From assembly GCA_937884755.1 (NCBI GenBank), contig CAKZYJ010000314.1, positions 1-50,687 of the forward strand: DNA of 50,687 bases. Direction: 5' to 3'. Positions within the stretch are counted from its first letter, which is position 1, and the number at the start of each line of letters is the position of its first letter. The notes beneath the pieces were generated by a model that was not told the DNA's origin, searched no databases, and worked only from the letters and a program-made list of their open reading frames with translations. The stretch comes from an uncultured Flammeovirgaceae bacterium. GTDB taxonomy: Bacteria; Bacteroidota; Bacteroidia; Cytophagales; Cyclobacteriaceae. A program made the position numbers and the translations under genes. Below, in pieces: positions 34,458-41,739 of the stretch.

Positions 34458-34901
34458 TTAAAAGTTGATAATCACCCCAATGACAGCATAATGCAAGGTG
34501 TTGTTTACACTTCATCTTTATCAGCGCTACCTTTTAATAGGCGATAATCAGCTTTTAACGTTACCCAACGGTTAGGGTATAGGTAAGCAGCCAACAGTAC
34601 ATCCTCCACCCGTTCCGGCGGAGAAGCCAAACAGAAAACTGATCCTTGGAAAACTACTCCGCCCGGAAGTTGATCAAGGAGACAGCCCCCACATTGGTTT
34701 TTGCTTCGGCTTGTGCCTCACTGTTTAGGCGTATAACCGCATCAGTACAGAGAAAGCACCCCCGTTGCTGGGCATCCGTATGTTGTTGTATCCGCCGAAA
34801 ACTACACCTGATTCAAGATTGAAACGCCACCGGGCCGGAATAACATAACTCACCAATAGTAAGAATATAATAAACAGGAAAAAATAGAGTTTATTCGTCA
34901 T
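34458..34901 (-). pseudogene. Degraded outer-membrane beta-barrel protein gene
   Basis: From ATG 34901 the frame reads a signal peptide (MTNKLYFFLFIIFLLL...) and a first barrel strand (FNLESGVVFGGYNNIRMPSN) and then stops after LMRLYA at 34725. Downstream on the same strand, in another frame, the barrel-like text VLLAAYLYPNRWVTLKADYR continues with LLKGSADKDEV, and after one more shift ends NNTLHYAVIGVIINF at the TAA at 34458-34460, a typical last strand ending in Phe. Most of the middle of a barrel is missing, so an internal deletion plus at least one frameshift destroyed the gene. Confidence 0.6.
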
Positions 34902-35024
34902 TACAAAGAATTGAGTCAATTTGATTATTGAACTAGCGACTAAGCATTACCGTTTTAAATAGCCAGTTACTTGTATCTTTCAAACAAATTGAAGAATTTG
35001 TAATTGAACTGACGACTACTAATC

Positions 35025-35741
35025 ATGCCCCGCACTAAACTACATCCCGAATTTGGCTGCGAAGCCTGCAAATCACGGGAAAACTCAATGTTTTCTACTC
35101 TCTGTAAAGCTCAACTGAGTGAAATATCCGATAGCAAATCCTGCACCTTATATCGCAAAGGACAGATACTATTCCACGAAGGCACCCGCCCTTTAGGAGT
35201 TTTCTGTATCAACGCCGGTAAGGTAAAAGTGTATAAGCTAGGCTACGACGGAAAAGAACAGATTGTTAACGTAGCTGGTAAGGGTGGCTTATTAGGCTAC
35301 AAAGCCCTGATTGCCGAAGAACCTTACAGCGTATCGGCTGAGACTTTGGAAGACTGTACGATTTGTTTTTTGCCCCGCCAGAGTTTCCTGGAGGCAATGA
35401 ATCAATCGTCTGAGTTAAGTCAGCGCATACTGAAGCAGGTATGCCACGAACTGGGCGTCATGAACGGAAGCCTTACCCAGCAAGCCCAACGCACCGTACG
35501 CGAGCGTTTAGCCATTACACTGCTTAAACTGAAAGACACCTACGGCATGGATTACATGGAGCAGGGGCCTATTGAGATTAACCTTACCCGCGAAGATTTA
35601 GCCAATATGGTTGGCACCGCCACTGAAACCTTAATCAGGCTGCTGCACGAGTTTAAGGAGGATGGGTTACTAACTACTAAAGGCCGTAAAATCCGTATTG
35701 AGAACCCCAAAGGCTTAGCCCGAGAAGCGAGCTTGTTCTAA
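35025..35741 (+). CDS. Crp/Fnr-family regulator with N-terminal cysteines
   Basis: A 238-residue regulator. Residues ~35-135 form the cyclic-nucleotide-type effector domain (LYRKGQILFHEGTRPLGVFC, GGLLGYKALIAEE), and residues ~165-225 the Crp-type helix-turn-helix (TREDLANMVGTATETLIRLL). Cysteines at 12, 15, 27 and 40, plus 111 and 114, suggest an FNR-like iron-sulfur or redox sensor rather than a cAMP receptor, but the spacing is not exactly that of E. coli FNR. A TATCTTTC at 34974-34981 is one base from the -7 consensus. The MOSC gene follows 21 bases later and is probably cotranscribed. Confidence 0.88.
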   Translation: MPRTKLHPEFGCEACKSRENSMFSTLCKAQLSEISDSKSCTLYRKGQILFHEGTRPLGVFCINAGKVKVYKLGYDGKEQIVNVAGKGGLLGYKALIAEEPYSVSAETLEDCTICFLPRQSFLEAMNQSSELSQRILKQVCHELGVMNGSLTQQAQRTVRERLAITLLKLKDTYGMDYMEQGPIEINLTREDLANMVGTATETLIRLLHEFKEDGLLTTKGRKIRIENPKGLAREASLF

Positions 35742-35762
35742 TTCGGCCAGCACCTACTACGC

Positions 35763-36404
35763 ATGCAAATTATTTCAGTGAATGTAGGGCTACCCCAAAC
35801 GGTAATGTACCAGGGGAAAGAGGTTAGCACTGGTATCTTCAAAGCTCCCGTTTCCGAACCTACGATGGTTCGGCGCACTAATCTAAATGGTGACCGGCAG
35901 GCGGATTTACGAGTACACGGTGGGACGGAAAAAGCAGTTTACGCATACCCCTACCAACATTACGCTGGCTGGAAAATCGATTTTCCGCAATTTGATTATC
36001 CGTTAGGGGTCTTTGGCGAAAACCTGACCATAGTGGGCCTAGACGAACGAGAGATCCATATTGGTGACCACTTTCGGGCCGGCGAGTGCGAATTACAAGT
36101 TACCCAGCCCCGTATGCCCTGCTTTAAGCTAGGTATCCGCTTTGGTGACCCAAAAATGGTGAAGTACTTTCTGGAGCGCCGCCAACCCGGTGTTTACTTC
36201 TCAGTAGCGAAAGAAGGACTAGTTAAAACCGGAGATGAGCTAACCTTACTACAAGAGTCGGATTCCCCACTAACCGTAGTAGATATTGTCCGGCTGTACG
36301 CTTTTGACAAAACCGATCAGGAAGGTCTGACGCTTGCCGCTGATGACCCCTACCTACCCCCATCTTGGCAAGAGTATTTCGCTGAACGCTTAGGAAAGCT
36401 CTAG
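35763..36404 (+). CDS. MOSC-domain protein (YiiM-like)
   Basis: A 213-residue soluble protein of the YiiM type. It has the MOSC landmarks VHGGTEKAVYAYP (residues ~51-63), GVFGENLTIVGLDE, and the conserved Cys120 in QPRMPCFKLG, which would coordinate the molybdenum of a bound cofactor. YiiM of E. coli reduces N-hydroxylated bases. The YiiM-type C-terminal extension is present (VVDIVRLYAFD). It is directly downstream of the Crp/Fnr gene, which suggests redox-linked control. Confidence 0.88.
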   Translation: MQIISVNVGLPQTVMYQGKEVSTGIFKAPVSEPTMVRRTNLNGDRQADLRVHGGTEKAVYAYPYQHYAGWKIDFPQFDYPLGVFGENLTIVGLDEREIHIGDHFRAGECELQVTQPRMPCFKLGIRFGDPKMVKYFLERRQPGVYFSVAKEGLVKTGDELTLLQESDSPLTVVDIVRLYAFDKTDQEGLTLAADDPYLPPSWQEYFAERLGKL

Positions 36405-36409
36405 TTTCT

Positions 36410-37519
36410 CTAAAATGCTAAATTCTCTAGTTGCACTTTCTCTCCACCAGAATCAATGGAGCTAAGGATGCCATCAATGATTTGCATATCGCGTAGTCCC
36501 ATCTCACCGGGTACGGGAGTCTGGGTATTATTTAGAATACAGGCCGCAAAATCGTCCATCTGTCGGGCTTGCTGATTCACTTGAGGGAAGTTAAGCGGCC
36601 CTTCGCTCGTCTTTCCTTTAAGGCCACCGTACTGCGAGTAAGGGTCAAGCTGAATCCAGCCGTCGTCGGCCGATACGTACAGGTAGTTCATACTGGCATT
36701 ATGGCTGGTTTCGCAGTTGGCCACCGCCCCACTCGGAAACTCAAACTGAAACGTAACTGTCTCATCGGTTTCATCAAATTTTTCGGGTATGGTTTTAAAC
36801 TCCTGTGCCCGCACATAAATCGGATTTTCTCCCACGGCGTATAGTGCGCCTTGAATGGCGTACACCCCCATATTGCCCAAGGCTCCAGTGCCCGCCAGGT
36901 CTTTTTGCAGCCGCCACTGATCCCAGTTATCGCCCATGCGGTAGCCGGCTCCACAGCGGATAAAGTTAATTTTACCCATCGCTTTCTCTTCAGCCATGTC
37001 CATTACTTTTTGATTGAAAGGTTCAAAGTGTAGCCGATAGCCAATGGATAATTTCACTCCAGCTTTCTCGCAGGCATCAATCATCTGGCGACACTCTTCT
37101 ACGTTCATCGCCATCGGTTTTTCACAAATCACGTGTTTACCAGCTTCCGCTGCCCGGATGGTGTACTCAGCATGCATAGAGTTAGGTAGTACTATGTAGA
37201 TAATATCGATGTCCTCATTGTCCGCAATCTGATCGTAATTATCATAGTTGTAAATATTTTCTTTAGATATGCCGTATTTATCAGCCCAAATTTTCTCCTT
37301 TTCGGAAGTGCCTGTAACTACTCCAGCCAAATAACAATTTTCAGTTTCTTGCAAAGCAGGTCCTAATTGACCGCTACTGTAACCGCCTAGTCCCACCAGC
37401 GCTACTCCTAGTCTCTTTTCTTGAAAGGGTCGCTCAGCGAAAGAATTGGCGAAAGGGAATGCAGAAAAGCTAGCTCCGGCGGCTAGGGTGCGGGTAAAGT
37501 CTCGTCGGTTCATGGTCAT
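36410..37519 (-). CDS. Gfo/Idh/MocA-family oxidoreductase with Tat-type signal
   Basis: A 369-residue protein. The N-terminus has RRDFTRTLAAGASFSAFPFA, a twin-arginine-like signal; then the dinucleotide-binding start GVALVGLGGYSSG and the family motif VICEKPMAMN. The second half (GTGALGNMGVYAIQGALYAV) forms the beta-sheet domain. The closest type is the periplasmic glucose-fructose-oxidoreductase-like group that keeps NADP tightly bound. Substrate is probably a sugar or polyol. It is convergent with the MOSC gene, 5 bases apart. Confidence 0.87.
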   Translation of the reverse strand: MTMNRRDFTRTLAAGASFSAFPFANSFAERPFQEKRLGVALVGLGGYSSGQLGPALQETENCYLAGVVTGTSEKEKIWADKYGISKENIYNYDNYDQIADNEDIDIIYIVLPNSMHAEYTIRAAEAGKHVICEKPMAMNVEECRQMIDACEKAGVKLSIGYRLHFEPFNQKVMDMAEEKAMGKINFIRCGAGYRMGDNWDQWRLQKDLAGTGALGNMGVYAIQGALYAVGENPIYVRAQEFKTIPEKFDETDETVTFQFEFPSGAVANCETSHNASMNYLYVSADDGWIQLDPYSQYGGLKGKTSEGPLNFPQVNQQARQMDDFAACILNNTQTPVPGEMGLRDMQIIDGILSSIDSGGEKVQLENLAF

Positions 37520-37658
37520 AGTAAAAGTTTTGTTTACGTTGGCTAATTAATTATTACGTATAAGAGCAATGTCAGTATAACTTTAGGGGGGAATTCAATG
37601 TTTGTTCTTGTTTTAAAACGAAAAGGCTCGTGGCTGAGACTATTCATATTCCGCGGTC

Positions 37659-37850
37659 CTAAAGCTCACAAGCAGTGGAGTCGGCGTTTGAACCTTTATC
37701 AATAGCTGGACTACCCAGTAATAAGGCATAGGTGTCGGTGAAGCCGCCATTATCCTTTAGACCATCTAGCTTTGGATCAATGGGCTTAGTAGCAGTACCA
37801 AATTGGTCACTGAATTTAGCAGTTACAGTACAATTAGTAATATCACCGAT
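37659..37850 (-). pseudogene. Fragment of a choice-of-anchor Q-type repeat protein
   Basis: The minus strand reads IGDITNCTVTAKFSDQFG, then IDPKLDGL and DNGGFTDTYALLLGSPAID, ending in TAG at 37659-37661. The DNGG-x-T-x-T-x-ALL-x-GSPAID pattern is that of choice-of-anchor Q secreted proteins, which normally form a parallel beta-helix with a C-terminal sorting region. Only ~63 residues remain, with no start codon; the fragment begins right at the stop codon of the Omp85-like gene, so it looks like the tail of a larger gene joined there by deletion. Confidence 0.6.
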
Positions 37851-39130
37851 TAAAAATATTGCCCTACACCAATGACCGCTCCTCGCTCTCCCGGATTGAA
37901 TACATCAAAACCATAATCGAAACGAAGCACTGCCCCAAATACTTTTTGATTAATCAGGCGTACTCCTACCCCTACAAACTGACGGAGGTTTTTACGACTT
38001 ACTAAGTCCTGCAGCTCCCCACCGGGTTTTCGCCAGGTACCAGTATCGGCAAAGCCAACAACTTGCCCCGCTAATTGAGAAAATTGAAACACTGTTTGTC
38101 GATATTCGGCATTGACAACTACCTGGGCCGTACCCCGGTCTACCCGATTGCCTGATCCTCGAATATTGACCTGACTATCCAACACAAAGGGAGCAAAGGG
38201 GGAATCATTATTGGTGGCAATCCCTGTTTATAAACGAACTGCAATATTGGCCGTTCGGTAAGGCCGCCAGTACCGAATGCCCTCAAAGAATAAACTAAAG
38301 AAGCGAGAGTTATCTTTAAAAGTATACACGGATTGCCCTATCGCTCGCCAGTATGAACCACCTCGGTAAAAGTAATCGTACACCAGATGATTTGTCTCGT
38401 AGCTTAATCTCACCAGCAACTTTCGCAGACTCAATTGATCAGGTCCGGGTAGTGGCGAAAATTCTCTTTCCTCATCTTTAATGTACTCTTCTAGAAAGAA
38501 GTTAGCTCCTAATTCTATTTTGTTATTAAACCCAATATGACGAATACCGGTGATTCCGCTACTGGTGTTCGTGTAGAGATAGTTCACCGTGGCTTCAGGA
38601 AAAAATAAAGGCTCAGGGGCACCTATTCTCCGAATATCAATGGCATAGCCCCAGGGTTGGCCTTTCACTCTTTCGTTGCGATAATAAATCTGTCCGTTAG
38701 GAATACCGTTGTTACTCATAAAATAGCCCAGCAAAGTTTGCCCCCTTCCCCTGAAGTTATATTCTGCCAAACCTAGCTGAAACCAGAAGTTATCGGTAAC
38801 ACCTCCCAAGCCAACAATAGGCAAGAGCGTACGCTGCTCATCAACAGCAAACTCAAGACTCACCCGCTCATCCGCTATCGTGTCGACAAGTATGGTAACA
38901 TTTCCTATCCCAGGAATGCGAATTAGTTGCTGTCGATCTTCCTGAACTTGGGTTGGACGAAAAGGTTGGCCTACCGCGGTTTCCACAAAATTACGCAAGT
39001 AGGCTTCATTAGCCTTTTTAAGCCCTGAAAACTCAACAGCCGTGATCGTCAGATCATTTACCTGACCAAAAACTGGGATTTGGGATATCAGCAGAATCAG
39101 CAGAGAGAGAAAAAGACAGCTTTGCCTCAT
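37850..39130 (-). pseudogene. Omp85 (BamA/TamA-like) outer-membrane protein with internal stop
   Basis: From ATG 39130 (signal MRQSCLFLSLLILLISQIPVFGQ) the protein has a POTRA-like segment (LTITAVEFSGLKKANEAYL, YLRNFVETAVGQPF) and then barrel strands (LGLAEYNFRGRGQTLLGYF, YRTANIAVRL). A TAA at 38228-38230 interrupts the frame; the same frame continues TGIATNNDSPFAPFVLDSQ, then RQFVGVGVRLINQ and ends FNPGERGAVIGVGQYF at 37850. One base change in a sense codon (for example CAA or AAA) would explain the stop. The full length would be ~426 residues, shorter than BamA, closer to single-POTRA or surface-antigen members. Truncation removes the last barrel strands, so the product should be non-functional unless read through. 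Confidence 0.8.
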
Positions 39131-39392
39131 ATTGTCGAGCCTAAAGATAGCTAACTGACAGATTGCTAGAAAAGTTAATCTACCGAGTAAGGAGTGAAAA
39201 ATCAAACCCTATCGGGGTGAACAGAAACCTTTGAAATGTCAGGCGCACGACAAATCTTGGCCCATTGAGTATCTGTCGGGCAAACGATGCTATAAAACCA
39301 AAATAGTGGATAATTGAGGAATGCTTCTCTCTGATAGTTGCAATTGTGCTATCGTCTTGTATACTTTACATTCAAACCTAAAACTATCCCTA

Positions 39393-40547
39393 ATGAGAAT
39401 TATTTGCCTGATCTGGCTGCTGGGTCTGGCGGCCTGCCAGAGTTCTCCTACCCAACAAGAAGAAACTACCGAAACTATGCCTACTTCCACTATATCCAAA
39501 AAACCATTTGGCACTACCACCGATGGAGCTTCCGTAGATTTATACACCCTCACCAACGCTGATACCGAAGTGGATATTACTAACTACGGTGGGGTAATTA
39601 CTGCCTGGCGGGTGCCTGATGCAGAAGGAAACCTAGGTGATGTGGTACTGGGCTACAGCGATATGGAGGGCTACCGCACTAGACCTTCCTTCTTCGGCGC
39701 GCTGGTAGGCCGTTACGGAAATCGTATTGCTAGCGGCGAATTTACCTTGGACGGTGAAACCTATTCTCTGGCACAGAATAACGGAGAAAACCATTTGCAC
39801 GGTGGGCTGAAGGGCTTTGATAAAGTAGTTTGGCAGGCTGACACTGCCACTTCTGATAACGGCCCCCAACTTATTCTCCGCTACACTAGTCCCGACGGCG
39901 AGGAAGGCTACCCCGGAACGCTGGAAACTAAGGTCACTTACACCCTACAGGAAGATAACACCCTTCGGATTGATTACGAAGCTACCACCGATAAGCCCAC
40001 CATCGTCAACCTTACCAACCACTCTTACTTTAACCTTTCGGGCGATCCTTCCACTACTATTTTAGACCATGTGCTGACGATTAATGCCGATCGTTTTGTG
40101 CCGGTAGACGAGACCCTGATTCCCTTAGGTGATCTGACAGTGGTGGAGGGTACCCCGTTTGACTTTACTGATCCTACAGTGGTAGGTGAACGCATTGATG
40201 CGGATCATCCGCAGATTATTAACGGTAAAGGCTACGACCACTGCTGGGTACTGAACGGCTCCGAAAATGAGTTATCGCTAGCGGCTACAGTGTTTGACCC
40301 CAAGTCTAAACGCTTTATGGAGGTATTTACTACCGAACCCGGCGTCCAGTTGTATTCGGGTAACTTCCTGGACGGCTCAGCCGTGGGAAAAGGGAGCGTA
40401 AGTTATGGCAAACGTTCGGCGCTCTGTCTGGAAACTGAACACTTTCCCGACTCGCCTAACCAACCTGATTACCCCTCCGTAGTGCTTCGTCCTGGGGAAA
40501 CCTACCGAACCACCACGGCCTACAAACTCTCGGTTAGAAATGAGTAA
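39393..40547 (+). CDS. Aldose 1-epimerase (galactose mutarotase) lipoprotein
   Basis: About 384 residues from ATG 39393, which gives a lipobox with Cys15 (LGLAACQS); the longer frame to 39321 has no signal logic. The mutarotase landmarks are clear: GRYGNRIASGEF, NHLHGG with His136, VNLTNHSYFNL with His210, and LETEHFPDSPNQPDYPS with the catalytic Glu near 347. The enzyme interconverts alpha- and beta-anomers of aldoses; as a lipoprotein it acts at the periplasmic or outer surface, fitting polysaccharide use. Its stop abuts that of the convergent membrane-protein gene. Confidence 0.93.
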   Translation: MRIICLIWLLGLAACQSSPTQQEETTETMPTSTISKKPFGTTTDGASVDLYTLTNADTEVDITNYGGVITAWRVPDAEGNLGDVVLGYSDMEGYRTRPSFFGALVGRYGNRIASGEFTLDGETYSLAQNNGENHLHGGLKGFDKVVWQADTATSDNGPQLILRYTSPDGEEGYPGTLETKVTYTLQEDNTLRIDYEATTDKPTIVNLTNHSYFNLSGDPSTTILDHVLTINADRFVPVDETLIPLGDLTVVEGTPFDFTDPTVVGERIDADHPQIINGKGYDHCWVLNGSENELSLAATVFDPKSKRFMEVFTTEPGVQLYSGNFLDGSAVGKGSVSYGKRSALCLETEHFPDSPNQPDYPSVVLRPGETYRTTTAYKLSVRNE

Positions 40548-41165
40548 TTAGCTGCTAAGTTCATTCTGATAATCCTCCAGACGTTGAAAATGAGTGGCAA
40601 AATGACTTCGGTAGTAATATCTCATCGCCAGGTAACTTACTCCGGTCAATGTAAGCGCTCCGGAGGTGGTAAATAAATACGCTGTGGTATCATGAGGATT
40701 TACAAAGTAGTTAATCTCCAGTAAGTAGACCGTGAACAGTAGTACGGAAAATGATGTGGTAAAAATCCAGTAATAGGTTTTGTTCTTCCTTACTGTAGCT
40801 GATAAAAAGTTGCGAAGTGAATTTGCTGTAAACTTCCGATTCACTATTCTATATTCGGCGTAACCGAAGAAAAACAGCGCGAGAAATATGCTAAAGGCTA
40901 ACAGTTGAATCGGAATCAGTTTGGAGATGTCTATCCAGGGTTGTTCAACCGGATCATAGCGGACGTAGAAAAAAATCACTCCTACTACGCTTACTATCGT
41001 GGCTACTCCGGTAATTAGCATGTCTCTAAATAGCTTGCGATTTATTTGCGAAACTTCCTCGGACGTTCCACTAGCAATCAACCGCCGAATGTCCGCTTCG
41101 TTGTGCACGTTACTTGGTTCGCCGTACAGGGCTTCCCAGTTCTGTTTTAGTTCATTGATGTTCAT
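40548..41165 (-). CDS. Membrane protein, partner of the ECF sigma factor
   Basis: A 205-residue protein with an N-terminal cytoplasmic part (MNINELKQNWEALYGE, ~60 residues) and four predicted membrane helices (MLITGVATIVSVVGVIFFYV, IPIQLLAFSIFLALFFFGYA, WIFTTSFSVLLFTVYLL, LFTTSGALTLTGVSYLA). Its ATG overlaps the stop of the sigma gene (ATGA), so it is translationally coupled to it. Position suggests an anti-sigma role, but no HxxxCxxC zinc motif or other known anti-sigma domain is present. Function is inferred from context only. Confidence 0.75.
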   Translation of the reverse strand: MNINELKQNWEALYGEPSNVHNEADIRRLIASGTSEEVSQINRKLFRDMLITGVATIVSVVGVIFFYVRYDPVEQPWIDISKLIPIQLLAFSIFLALFFFGYAEYRIVNRKFTANSLRNFLSATVRKNKTYYWIFTTSFSVLLFTVYLLEINYFVNPHDTTAYLFTTSGALTLTGVSYLAMRYYYRSHFATHFQRLEDYQNELSS

Positions 41166-41656
41166 AGCTCTTTGATCTGTAATGTAGTACGAAGTTTCTT
41201 TTTTATTCTATTAAGCTTGAAGCCCACGTTAGACTCACTAATGCCGATGACCTCGGCTATCTCTTGATACTTGGCACCTTCCATGTAGAGCAGCGTGATA
41301 GCTTTCTCCACCTTGGTCAGGCTTTCTATTGCGGCATACAACTGCCTGTTGGTTTCGTTCAGCGAATCTGAAACAGGGCTAACTGCACTGGATATCCGAT
41401 CAGTAATTCCCTCGGTTCGGGGGTGCTTTTTTACTTTGCGGTAGCGCGTTATGGCGGTATTCAGGGCAATGCGGTAGAGCCAGGTGCTTACTTTCGCTTG
41501 TTGATTGAACCGGGGAAAGGCTTCCCAAAGTTGGATTACGATGTCTTGGTATAAATCTTCCTGATCCGCTGCTTCCCGGCAGTACAGGTTGCAGATTTTC
41601 TGAAGAATTCGCTCGTTTTCTTTAATAAGTCGGATAAATTCCTGCTCCAAAGCCAC
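41162..41656 (-). CDS. ECF-type RNA polymerase sigma factor
   Basis: A 164-residue sigma factor. Region 2 spans residues ~10-75 (AADQEDLYQDIVIQLWEAFP, then VSTWLYRIALNTAITRYRK), and region 4 residues ~110-160 with the helix-turn-helix YQEIAEVIGISESNVGFKLN and RIKKKLR. Length and layout fit small extracytoplasmic-function sigma factors of Bacteroidota. It is coupled to the membrane protein behind it and lies 83 bases from the divergent GH92 gene, so the mannosidase is a candidate target. Confidence 0.92.
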   Translation of the reverse strand: MALEQEFIRLIKENERILQKICNLYCREAADQEDLYQDIVIQLWEAFPRFNQQAKVSTWLYRIALNTAITRYRKVKKHPRTEGITDRISSAVSPVSDSLNETNRQLYAAIESLTKVEKAITLLYMEGAKYQEIAEVIGISESNVGFKLNRIKKKLRTTLQIKEL

Positions 41657-41739
41657 TTATTTTGGTTTCTTTTATGCTGTTAGTCGCTAAATCGGAAAAA
41701 TACTTAGACCTTGCCCAAAATTTTTTATCAAAGCCTACC

